From G963676205 sp964342525 (GTDB lineage: Bacteria; Campylobacterota; Campylobacteria; Campylobacterales; Arcobacteraceae), in contig CAYFGQ010000009.1 of NCBI GenBank assembly GCA_964342525.1, forward strand, positions 1-64,000: DNA of 64,000 nucleotides. The letters are read 5' to 3'. The notes beneath the pieces were generated by a model. It was not told the DNA's origin. It worked only from the letters and a program-made list of their open reading frames with translations, and ran no database searches. Below, piece by piece: positions 1 to 8,368 of this stretch (positions are counted from its first letter, which is position 1; every line of letters begins with the position of its first letter). A program made the translations under genes and the position numbers.

Positions 1-3000
1 GATATATTTGCACTATCCCCTCCACCGTTGCTTGTGATTATTGGCGCGTCGTTTACTGATTTGGATATTACTGTTGTTGTATTATTTGTAGATGAGTTAT
101 TTGCATCATCATATACAGTTAATGTAAATGTTGTAGTTTCATTTGCATCTGGTGCTACCCTATTATCAGTTGGATTAAAACTTAAACCTTGAAGTGTTGA
201 TACTACACTTGTCTTAGTAGCTAATGCTATTGTATATGGTCCAGATCCACTTAATCCTGTACCACTAAGTTCACCTTTATTATTATCATCTAGAGAGATT
301 CCTAAACTAAGGTTTGTACTATTTGTATCACTTAATGTTACTCCACTAAATGGAGTTATTGTTGATGTATCATTTACTACTTGATTTGCTGTTGCTCCAG
401 TTATAGTTGCACCTGTTGTATCTAGTACATAACTTTGAGATGCTACAGTTCCATTATTATCTGAAGAATCACCTACCATCATTTTGATATTACTAGATCC
501 TGATAATGTTGCTCCATCCCAAGATATTGCTGTATCAGTTACTTTTGAAGTGATATTTGTCCATGTAGTTCCATCATCAACAGATCCATATAAAATCTCA
601 CCAGATGCCAGTCCTGTTGAAAGTGTCCCTGAAATTGTTTGAGAAGCTGTTTTTGTGATAAAGTCACTAGAACTTGATCCCGTATCTGCACTAATATCGA
701 TATTTGATATTGTGGTACTTGGAGCAAGAGTATCTACGTTAATGATAAATTGAGAAATTTGTGATCTATCATCACCACCATTTGCAGTTCCACCATTATC
801 TTGAACTTGTACATTAATAGTTGCATTTCCTTCAACATCATCTGCTGGTGTAAAAGTTAGTGTACCGCTATTGCTAATATCTACATTTGATACTACATTA
901 TTTGTATCACTTGCTTCTGTTACATTATAATCACTAACAGTCTGATTAGACTCACTGTCCCCATCATCCATTGTAGCAAAGTTATTTACTGTTTGTACTA
1001 CACTTCCTGTTCCGCCACCTACTGTTTGATTTGAATCAAGACTTACTGATGGTTCATCATTTACTGAAGTGATTGAAATGATTACACTATCTGTTGCACC
1101 ATTTGCTATTCCATCATTTGATGTCACTGTTAGTGTTGCAGATGTATTATCATTTGATGCTGTTGTAAACTTAATCTTTGAGGTATTATCTAAATAAGTA
1201 TTTAAACTAGATGCATTACCTTCTAAAGTCATAGATGTAGTACCAGAATTTGCAATAGTTACACCATTTGTTGTTGTATCTCCATCTGAAGAAGAGATTA
1301 AACCTCTATTTACTGCTAATGTTAAAGTGATATTATCACCATCCCCATCACTTACAGTATAAGAAGATAGATCTATATTACTTGCTGTATCTTCTATAGC
1401 TGTTGTATCTGCTAATGTTGTACCTAGAGATGGGATTTTATTTGCTGTAGCTGTTAGTTGTGAACTTGTAGCATTTGTAAGAGCGCCTGATGAAGCTTGT
1501 AAATTAAAAGTCTCATCACTCGCTGCTGATATGCTATAATTGATATCAAGTCCAGTAAAGGTAGCTACACCACTTACAGCATTAAGAGTTACAGTATTTG
1601 CATTTGCATCAGTATCACCTGTACCACTTAGAATAGCAGTTCCTGCACCATTTACTTCTGAAAGTATTATGGAAGAAGTATAATTCACATCAGTGATATT
1701 ATTATCATCCACAGCACTTACTACAGGAACTGTAGTAAAGCTTTTAGCATGATCATCCCTAACAGTTAAAGGATCAGGTTGGGTTGTAAATAAAAGTTTA
1801 GTCGCAACAACATCACTAATAACACTATTTGATGTTGCCGATGTCAAGTTTGTAGCAGAAGCTGTTAGTGTAAAGTTTTGATCATCAGAAGTTCCATGAT
1901 AAGCTACATCAGTAAATGTAGCAGTTCCAGAGCTAGCTGCAATATCAATATCTCCTGTTAAATTTCCATCACTAGATTCACTTAAAGTTACTATTGAAGT
2001 ATAATCTGTATCTATATTTCCATATTCATCTACAGCAATAACTACAGGCTGAGTTGCAAAATTTGTACCACTTGTTGAAGTAGTTGAGTTAGTATCTATT
2101 CCATTTACAGTTACCGTGATAACTTTTGTACTTCCACCAACTGCGTTGGTATTATCATCCATTGTTAAAGTAAAGCTATCTGTACCTGTTTGATTTGCAT
2201 TCGGAGTATAGGTTACATTTTCATCATTTATAGTAATTGTTCCCTTAGTTCCATTTGTACTAGCACTGATATTTAAATCATCTCCATTAATATCACTAGC
2301 ACCTGATAACTCTTTCCAGTTAAAAGTTGTTGCTTGGTTATAAATATTATTACCAAAGGTAAAATCATTAGCGGTTGGTGCTGCTGCTGCAACTATATTC
2401 TCTAAATGAATTTGGTTAAACTGAAAATAGGTTAAATCTTTACCATGAGTATCTATAATAAGTTCAAGCTTTTTTATATTTTTAAACTCAGAAAAATCAG
2501 CATTAAATGAAGTCATAGGGGACTTAACAAGTCCCGTATCAAAACTTGTTGTTGTTGTTTGAACTATACTATTATCAGTTTTTGTACCTTTAAAAGTAAT
2601 TGAATCAACAACTAACTGTCCCGCACTACCATGAGTAAAATTAATATCTGTAAGATCAAAGCTTGAAATAACCTCTGTATTTGGGATAATAGTTAAATTT
2701 TCATCATCAATTTCTCCATTGATATAAATATAATCACTATTAGAATAAATACTATCTGCAATTGCAGTTCTAGCTTTAAACATGTTTTTTGTATTAAATA
2801 TAGAACCAATTAATCCATAACTGGACTTAGTTGCTATAGTCTCACCCGTGGAGCTAGCATTAAAATCATACATGGCTAAAACATGATCAAATAAAGGGGA
2901 AGAAAAATGGATATTTTTATCAATACTTCCAACAATATTTTCTAAATCCCAATCTCCACCATTAGTACTATTTCCTGTAGGGTTAATAGAAGCAGCGATA

Positions 3001-3890
3001 TCCGCATCAGTAAGAGATGCTAATGTTTCAATAAAATCTTTCCCTTTTTCACCACTTGCAACATTACATCCATATAGTAAGATATCCCCATCTTTATCTA
3101 AATATGAACCTAATTTTTTCCATTTAGCACTATTTTCTTCTAGTGTATTAGAAGAGATGATCTTATCATTAAAATGAAGTTGTCCACTTGAACCATGGGA
3201 AATGATATTTAAACTATCAACACTTCCTAGTTTTTCAAGCTCAACAAGCATAGTATCAAGGGCACTTTCATCTTTTTTTAGAAGTAAAACAGCACCTTGA
3301 GATACACTTTTAGCTAAAACTTCCCAATCTTCTATTGTAGTGTCTATCACTGTTAAATGATTCTCTTGTTTTGCTTCTACAAAAGATACATCAGAATCAT
3401 CATCCAATACCACACTATTTTCTTCTAGAGGAGTGTATTCATTAAAAAGAGTTTTATTTGATACAAAATGTAAAGAGCTATTTTCTATTTGAGAAAGAAT
3501 AGCTTTTTCATCTTTATGCATATCTTCTTTTATAGAACTATCTTCATCCATTTTTATATTTAAATAGTCACTTTTTGTTTTTGATATAGGTGTTATATCT
3601 ATATTTGCCTCAGCTGGTGGTGCCTGAAATAAAGTAAGAGCAGTAGCGAAAGTTAAACTTGCTGCTACTTTTTTAAACCAAGAGGCATTATTAAAAGCAC
3701 GTCTTAGTTTTTTTAGTCTTGTTTTATCTAGCTTTTGATCCTTTTGAACTTTATCTTTATCTATTTGTTCAAGTATTGACCCTATAGCTCTTTTTTTAAC
3801 TCTTGTATTTAGTAGATTATCATCTACTTTATATTGCTGTAGTAAGGTCGAATAATACCCCATAGTATTATTATGAAATTTTTGTTTCAT
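1..3890 (-). CDS. Giant DUF4347 / cadherin-like repeat adhesin, N-terminal part (3' end outside window)
   Basis: The frame stays open from an ATG at 3890 to the left edge, giving at least 1296 residues. The start is chosen because GGAGAG lies 7 nt upstream; an in-frame ATG at 3896 is too close to it. A cytoplasmic basic stretch and a hydrophobic signal-like segment (about residues 55-85, ending APPAEA) come first. Residues about 180-320 match the DUF4347 domain of large surface proteins: an ISHGSSG motif, LLYGCNVASG and GGDWDLEN. The rest is Ser/Thr/Asn/Asp-rich beta-sandwich sequence with ATKLLFTTQP modules and VNDxP linkers (VNDEPSVSL, VNDAPIITS) typical of cadherin-like or VCBS repeats. 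Only a few cysteines are present. It is probably exported, perhaps by type I secretion, but the C-terminal signal is not in the window. It follows the 3903-6164 gene by 12 nt and is surely co-transcribed. Codon content is AT-rich like its neighbours. Confidence 0.85.
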   Translation of the reverse strand, partial: MKQKFHNNTMGYYSTLLQQYKVDDNLLNTRVKKRAIGSILEQIDKDKVQKDQKLDKTRLKKLRRAFNNASWFKKVAASLTFATALTLFQAPPAEANIDITPISKTKSDYLNIKMDEDSSIKEDMHKDEKAILSQIENSSLHFVSNKTLFNEYTPLEENSVVLDDDSDVSFVEAKQENHLTVIDTTIEDWEVLAKSVSQGAVLLLKKDESALDTMLVELEKLGSVDSLNIISHGSSGQLHFNDKIISSNTLEENSAKWKKLGSYLDKDGDILLYGCNVASGEKGKDFIETLASLTDADIAASINPTGNSTNGGDWDLENIVGSIDKNIHFSSPLFDHVLAMYDFNASSTGETIATKSSYGLIGSIFNTKNMFKARTAIADSIYSNSDYIYINGEIDDENLTIIPNTEVISSFDLTDINFTHGSAGQLVVDSITFKGTKTDNSIVQTTTTSFDTGLVKSPMTSFNADFSEFKNIKKLELIIDTHGKDLTYFQFNQIHLENIVAAAAPTANDFTFGNNIYNQATTFNWKELSGASDINGDDLNISASTNGTKGTITINDENVTYTPNANQTGTDSFTLTMDDNTNAVGGSTKVITVTVNGIDTNSTTSTSGTNFATQPVVIAVDEYGNIDTDYTSIVTLSESSDGNLTGDIDIAASSGTATFTDVAYHGTSDDQNFTLTASATNLTSATSNSVISDVVATKLLFTTQPDPLTVRDDHAKSFTTVPVVSAVDDNNITDVNYTSSIILSEVNGAGTAILSGTGDTDANANTVTLNAVSGVATFTGLDINYSISAASDETFNLQASSGALTNATSSQLTATANKIPSLGTTLADTTAIEDTASNIDLSSYTVSDGDGDNITLTLAVNRGLISSSDGDTTTNGVTIANSGTTSMTLEGNASSLNTYLDNTSKIKFTTASNDNTSATLTVTSNDGIANGATDSVIISITSVNDEPSVSLDSNQTVGGGTGSVVQTVNNFATMDDGDSESNQTVSDYNVTEASDTNNVVSNVDISNSGTLTFTPADDVEGNATINVQVQDNGGTANGGDDRSQISQFIINVDTLAPSTTISNIDISADTGSSSSDFITKTASQTISGTLSTGLASGEILYGSVDDGTTWTNITSKVTDTAISWDGATLSGSSNIKMMVGDSSDNNGTVASQSYVLDTTGATITGATANQVVNDTSTITPFSGVTLSDTNSTNLSLGISLDDNNKGELSGTGLSGSGPYTIALATKTSVVSTLQGLSFNPTDNRVAPDANETTTFTLTVYDDANNSSTNNTTTVISKSVNDAPIITSNGGGDSANI

Positions 3891-3902
3891 CGTCATTCTC
3901 TC

Positions 3903-6164
3903 CTAATTACTTGGCATTGTTTTAAATATAAGCTTAGTAGCATTTATATCTACTTTTGCATTTGTAGAATTTGTTACTGTACTTGTTGTAGCCATTTGGG
4001 TTTTACTACTTTCAAGAGTAAGATCTGTATCCCCATCTACACTAAAACCAAAGGTTGAATTATCTGTTAATCCTGTAGGGTTTTTAAAATATCCACTTAG
4101 CGTATATATCTCACTAGAACCATCTGCTATTGAGATATTAAAATCTGAGAAAGTAATTTTATTACTTGTATAGTTTCCTTCGATATTTGAAACATCTGAT
4201 CCATTTAATAGCCATTTTACCTTATCAAAAGGTCCTGTTCCTGAAGTATTTATAACTATTTGATTTACATTTGTACTAAGGGTATCTCCCCCTCCTCCAT
4301 CACTAATATTAAAATCAAATAGATTTACTTTTTGGGCTAAAGTATTAGCTGTACTAGGAAGAGATATCATTGAGGATTCATCTACTCCATTTGCTGCACT
4401 TAAACTTGCATCACTATTAGGAATAAGAACAGTATGGGTTGTACCACTTGTATATGCTGCAACATTCCCATTTGTACCATTTCCATTTCCGCTAGCATCT
4501 GTAATATCTGTATTTGATTTAAGATCAAGTCTTAATGTACCCACACCTGATATTGAGTTTACTGTTACATCTTTGGTTGTAGCATTAACTTCTGATACAG
4601 ATGATATTGTTCCATTAGCTGATGATGTTTTTGTAAGTTCAAAATCACCAGTTGAAACATTACTTGCATTTTCATCAAAGGTTACTCTAAAATCCATTGA
4701 GACATCACTTGCATTTGGTGAACCTTGTGGTGCTATTGAACTTACTGTTGGAGCTGCATTATCTACTGTATAACTATTATTATTGTTTCCTGTTGGTGTT
4801 GTATTTGATAAAGTATTTCCTGCGCTATCAGCTACATTTTGTCCGCCAGCAAAAGATAATGTTACCTCTCCATCATAACTTGAAAGATCTCCCCCACTAA
4901 TAGTTATATCATATGCATTTCCACCTGCACTGGCTACATTTGTTACACTTCCTGTAGTTCCACTTACACTAAAATCTGCCGTATCTAAATTTGAGACTGC
5001 TTCATTAAATGTTACTGTTAAGATAAGTGTATCACTAGCTGTTGGTGTACTAGCTGGAGTCTTTCTCTCTATTGATGAGATTCTTGGAGCTGTTGTATCA
5101 ACAATAAATGATGTTAAAGTAAGTGCTGAGGATGCATTTCCTGCTGCATCAGTTACAGTTACGGTACAGTTTGAGTAGGTTCCATCTGCTAAGGCACTTG
5201 AATTATCACCTTGGGTTAAGGTAAAAGTTTGATTCCCTGTAGAAGATATGGTTGTAGAGGTACTAGTACCACAGCTACCACCTACTGATGCTGTACCTGT
5301 TTCATTGGTACTAAATACCACATCTGGTGTATTATCATTTGTAGGTGTGGTTACAGGAGTCACTTCTGCTAAAGTTGGTGCTGTATCATCTGTACCTGTA
5401 CCTGTAATACTAAAGTTATATGGATTTTCATTACCATCATTATTTGTTATGGATACAGTATCATTATGGGTTCCTACTGATGTAGGATTAAAGGTGATGG
5501 TAAATGTTGTCTGTCCACTTGAAGAAACAGGTGAGCTTGGTTGAGCAGTTACACTAAAGTGAGTACCTGTACCAAGAGATACTTTTGGTGATCCTGAAAG
5601 TGTTAAATCTGCTGAACCAGTATTTTTGATCTTAAAAGTGTTTGCTTGTGAACCACTACTTTCACCAACTGAACCAAAATTGGTAGACTCATTACTTGAT
5701 GGAGTAGTATCTCCATCTGTAATAGCAGTATCATCATTATCTGTAACATCCATCTCGGGAGAACCACTTGAACAATCACTATTGTCAGTACAAGTATTAC
5801 TAGGAGTATAAGGTGCCCCACAAAAACCACCAATAGTACAAGTTGCACCTACAAATTCTCTCCTATAGTCTCCTATATCTTTATCCGAATCACCTGTAAT
5901 CTCATTTTCATTTTCATCTGAATAAGATAATAGTTCATTATCTTTTAAAAAAGCTAAGACATCCTCAACATCATTTGAGTCATCTTTTTTAGCCACCTCT
6001 CCTCCAAATACAGAAAAAGGATCTTTTTTATCCTCTTTTATTTCATGTTTTTTTTGTACAGCCGCTTTTTTTACCTTAAACCTACTATTACTGGTACTTG
6101 CCAATGCTGGTGTACCAAAGAGTAGTGCAGGTATAAAAGCACCAACTAACTTTGTTTTTTTCAT
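3903..6164 (-). CDS. Secreted Ig-like protein with choice-of-anchor D type domain
   Basis: A 753-residue protein with a Sec signal peptide (MKKTKLVGAFIPALLFG, cleavage near ALAS). A charged linker is followed by a cysteine cluster (Cys109, 115, 125, 131), then a domain around residues 160-260 matching the choice-of-anchor D / ASPM-SPD-2-like pattern (NFGSVGESSG, FTITFNPTSVG, ITGTGT). Several bacterial Ig-like domains follow, with TAPTLAEVTP, DTTAPRISS and DNAAPTVSS borders and FTVTFNEAVS-like strands. The start overlaps the preceding stop as ATGA, with a GGGGGAG ribosome site. The C-terminus ends abruptly in ATKLIFKTMPSN, which looks like the first strand of the ATKLLFTTQP modules in the next gene, so the ORF may be shortened. 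It is probably a surface or matrix protein partnered with the giant adhesin. No enzymatic motif is seen. Confidence 0.8.
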   Translation of the reverse strand: MKKTKLVGAFIPALLFGTPALASTSNSRFKVKKAAVQKKHEIKEDKKDPFSVFGGEVAKKDDSNDVEDVLAFLKDNELLSYSDENENEITGDSDKDIGDYRREFVGATCTIGGFCGAPYTPSNTCTDNSDCSSGSPEMDVTDNDDTAITDGDTTPSSNESTNFGSVGESSGSQANTFKIKNTGSADLTLSGSPKVSLGTGTHFSVTAQPSSPVSSSGQTTFTITFNPTSVGTHNDTVSITNNDGNENPYNFSITGTGTDDTAPTLAEVTPVTTPTNDNTPDVVFSTNETGTASVGGSCGTSTSTTISSTGNQTFTLTQGDNSSALADGTYSNCTVTVTDAAGNASSALTLTSFIVDTTAPRISSIERKTPASTPTASDTLILTVTFNEAVSNLDTADFSVSGTTGSVTNVASAGGNAYDITISGGDLSSYDGEVTLSFAGGQNVADSAGNTLSNTTPTGNNNNSYTVDNAAPTVSSIAPQGSPNASDVSMDFRVTFDENASNVSTGDFELTKTSSANGTISSVSEVNATTKDVTVNSISGVGTLRLDLKSNTDITDASGNGNGTNGNVAAYTSGTTHTVLIPNSDASLSAANGVDESSMISLPSTANTLAQKVNLFDFNISDGGGGDTLSTNVNQIVINTSGTGPFDKVKWLLNGSDVSNIEGNYTSNKITFSDFNISIADGSSEIYTLSGYFKNPTGLTDNSTFGFSVDGDTDLTLESSKTQMATTSTVTNSTNAKVDINATKLIFKTMPSN

Positions 6165-7324
6165 ATTTTCTCCCCCTCTACAAAATCAAATATATGTCTT
6201 ACTAAAGAACTATTTATATCAATAATCTCTGGATTATTTGAATTTGATATAACTCCAATATCATAAATTTGATCCACATTTCCATTAAACTTTATATATC
6301 CTATTTCACTATTATCTTCTAAATTTATCATCCATATTCCTGCATAAGTTTCCTCGTATTCTTTTGATATTGGTATAGGGTTTTTTATCTCACTAGCCCT
6401 TACTTTAGAACTACCCACAAACATAATTCCACCATAAAAATATATCCCTCTAGTAAAACCTTGAAGTTTTACTACTTGGGTTTTCTTTTTTGTTTTTGGA
6501 TTATATTTCCATACAACTCCAAGCCCAGACTCACATACATATATCTCACCCTTATAAACTTTTGGAGAATGGGGCATGATCATCCCCTCTAAAAGTATTT
6601 CATCAGTATCAATATCTATCAAAGTACCATAATCTAACCTTGTCTCAGCCCATGAGTCTATAGAGTCTTCCATATTAAAAGTGGTCACATATTTTGGTCG
6701 CCCATCAACCATTGCCATTCCATTTAAGTGACATCTATCTTCAGGTACAAGTTCAGATATGAATTTTGGTTTCCATCTTGATACAAAAGAATTGTTTGGA
6801 CTTAAAGTAGATAGGCATGAAAAGGTGGAGTTTACTACCCAAAGCCCTTCATCTCCCCAAGCTATATCATGAATATTTATCATACCTGTTGTTAGAGAAG
6901 CTCTGTGAAGATATAAAGCATCTGCTTTTTTTACATTTGATATCTCTTCTTCCCTTTCTTTTTCTAACTTTTCCATCTTTATTTTATCTTTTTCTAAAAG
7001 TTTATTTGAGAAATCCTCCAAATTATCTAAAGAACCTCTTTGTATATCTTCTAGAATTCCATCACTTCTTTTAAATTCTATAACTTGATTTAGTGTACCA
7101 AGGGTTATGCGGTTTTTGTCCACATAGATTCCCATAGGTCTGGAAAACTCTTTTAAATTTGTATCTATTTTTTCCCCATCAGACCTAAGTAATACAAGTC
7201 TATCTCCTTGGTAATTAGTAACCACTAAGGAGATATTTAAAGCTTTTAGTATTTTTGGCAGATTATCACTACATACAGATGAAAAATCAAATTTTTCATC
7301 TTCAATATTTTGATTATTTTTCAT
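6161..7324 (-). CDS. TIGR03032-like protein (DUF4915, beta-propeller-like)
   Basis: A 387-residue protein without signal peptide. It carries the features I associate with the TIGR03032 family: HDIAWGDEGLWVVNS, the segment CHLNGMAMVDGRPKYVT, and MPHSPKVYKGEIYVCESG. The repeated Gly/Trp/Tyr-rich strand pattern suggests a propeller fold. Residues about 110-130 form a charged helix (EKDKIKMEKLEKEREEE) that interrupts the fold. Biochemical function is not known for the family. It starts at an ATG preceded by AGAGG, overlaps the upstream gene by 11 nt and the downstream gene by ATGA, so it sits inside a tight operon with surface proteins. Assignment is by remembered motif pattern, not by search. 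Confidence 0.75.
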   Translation of the reverse strand: MKNNQNIEDEKFDFSSVCSDNLPKILKALNISLVVTNYQGDRLVLLRSDGEKIDTNLKEFSRPMGIYVDKNRITLGTLNQVIEFKRSDGILEDIQRGSLDNLEDFSNKLLEKDKIKMEKLEKEREEEISNVKKADALYLHRASLTTGMINIHDIAWGDEGLWVVNSTFSCLSTLSPNNSFVSRWKPKFISELVPEDRCHLNGMAMVDGRPKYVTTFNMEDSIDSWAETRLDYGTLIDIDTDEILLEGMIMPHSPKVYKGEIYVCESGLGVVWKYNPKTKKKTQVVKLQGFTRGIYFYGGIMFVGSSKVRASEIKNPIPISKEYEETYAGIWMINLEDNSEIGYIKFNGNVDQIYDIGVISNSNNPEIIDINSSLVRHIFDFVEGEKI

Positions 7325-8036
7325 TGTACCTCTTAAAAAAGCTATCTATATTTACTTTAGTACCATCAGGTTTAAATATTGTTGGGGTTCCTTGTACACC
7401 TAAATCTTTTGCAATCACTTTTACTGAATTGATTTTATTTTCAAAAATTTTTAATTGTTCTTGAGTATATGATTGGGTTTTAAATATATCTGAATTTTCT
7501 AACATTATATTTTTCATAATTTCCAATTTTTCTTCATCATCTTTTTGACTTAAAATATGCCTGCTCATAGGTATAGCACTTTTATGAAAATCTAAAGGAT
7601 ATAAAAAATAATTAATTTTCACTTTTTTTTCTAAGTCTAAAGAAAATAGTTTTCTCTCAAATTTTCTACAAAAAGGGCATTGGGGATCTGTAAAGATATA
7701 ATATTCATCTTCACCACTTCCATAGACTAAACTTACTTTATCTTTATATGGAGTAAGTGGTTTTTTTATATGAATCATCTCACTATTTTGGCTAAGCATT
7801 GTAACACCATAAAAAGTGTATTTTAGATCTTTTGATACACTAAAGTCTATAATCCTTTCTCCACCTCTTCTTTTAGGAATAAGCCCTCTAAGTATATAAA
7901 CTGAATCTAAAGATTTAAACTCAATCACTTTTATTTTTCTATCTTTTATGGATGATAGTTTTTGAAAATCCTCTATAGAGATATCTTTTGCAAATAATCC
8001 CCCTAAAAATAATAAACTCAATAATACTATTTTCAC
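7314..8036 (-). CDS. Periplasmic thiol-disulfide isomerase, DsbC/DsbG-like
   Basis: A 240-residue protein with an N-terminal signal peptide (MKIVLLSLLFLGGLFA). A DsbC-type N-terminal domain (residues about 18-95) precedes a thioredoxin fold with the active site DPQCPFCRKF (Cys120, Cys123) and a cis-Pro loop QGTPTIF near residue 217. These are the hallmarks of the DsbC/DsbG family, which isomerises or reduces disulfides in the periplasm. The start is GTG with AAGGAA upstream. It is the first gene of a unit continuing into the TIGR03032-like, Ig-like and giant adhesin genes. The Ig-like product has a four-cysteine cluster, a plausible client. Whether it acts as isomerase or as reductase of modified cysteines cannot be told from sequence. 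Confidence 0.9.
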   Translation of the reverse strand: MKIVLLSLLFLGGLFAKDISIEDFQKLSSIKDRKIKVIEFKSLDSVYILRGLIPKRRGGERIIDFSVSKDLKYTFYGVTMLSQNSEMIHIKKPLTPYKDKVSLVYGSGEDEYYIFTDPQCPFCRKFERKLFSLDLEKKVKINYFLYPLDFHKSAIPMSRHILSQKDDEEKLEIMKNIMLENSDIFKTQSYTQEQLKIFENKINSVKVIAKDLGVQGTPTIFKPDGTKVNIDSFFKRYNEK

Positions 8037-8131
8037 TTAATCTAATTCCTTTTATCTTTTTAATTATCCTATAAATCAAAGATAAGATTTATCCCTTATT
8101 TTCCAAAATATTGATTTTTAAAAAATCCATA

Positions 8132-8197
8132 AAATCTTTATTTAATATCTCTTTTTTCTACTAAAAGAATTGTCAATTTTTTATTAAATAAAGATTT
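8132..8197. repeat. 16-bp perfect inverted repeat in the leader of the DsbC-like/adhesin operon
   Basis: Arms AAATCTTTATTTAATA (8132-8147) and TATTAAATAAAGATTT (8182-8197) are exactly complementary, with 34 nt between them. The element lies 96 nt upstream of the GTG at 8036. It could be a large mRNA stem-loop or a dyad operator. No T-run follows the arm on the minus strand, so it does not look like a terminator. Confidence 0.6.
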
Positions 8198-8312
8198 ATA
8201 AAATATACTAAGGTTATTTTGAAAACATAACTATATTAAAACTTCATAGAATAACAAAAAAAAGTTTCTAAAAAGTTTCTGTAAAGTCACTAAAAATTAT
8301 TTATTTTACCAT

Positions 8313-8349
8313 AAAAAAATCAAAAGAAAATTTTAAAATCTTCTTTTGA
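8313..8349 (-). terminator. Rho-independent terminator after the TPR-PRMT-like gene
   Basis: Read on the minus strand, TCAAAAGAA-G-ATTTT and AAAAT-T-TTCTTTTGA form a near-perfect 15-bp stem with one G-T pair, followed by seven T. It lies about 20 nt after the stop of the 8369-9886 gene and separates it from the DsbC-like operon. Confidence 0.75.
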
Positions 8350-8368
8350 CTAAAATAATAGCTATTTA

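Larger units (their letters stand above)
8037..8368. other. 332-bp intergenic region between two minus-strand units
   Basis: The region is very AT-rich and has no supported gene. It holds the terminator of the TPR-PRMT-like gene (8313-8349), a 16-bp perfect inverted repeat (8132-8147 / 8182-8197), a doubled AAAAAGTTTCT word near 8260-8280, and presumably the promoter of the DsbC-like operon. A minus-strand TTGACA occurs at 8170-8175, but no good -10 box lies at the right distance, so I do not call a promoter. Confidence 0.6.

Noticed and set aside
5248..5544. Plus-strand reading frame inside the Ig-like gene
   Set aside because: It is antisense to a clear secreted protein and carries no ribosome site or known motif.
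8165..8180. TTGACA promoter for the DsbC-like operon
   Set aside because: No acceptable -10 box lies at 16-18 nt on the minus strand.
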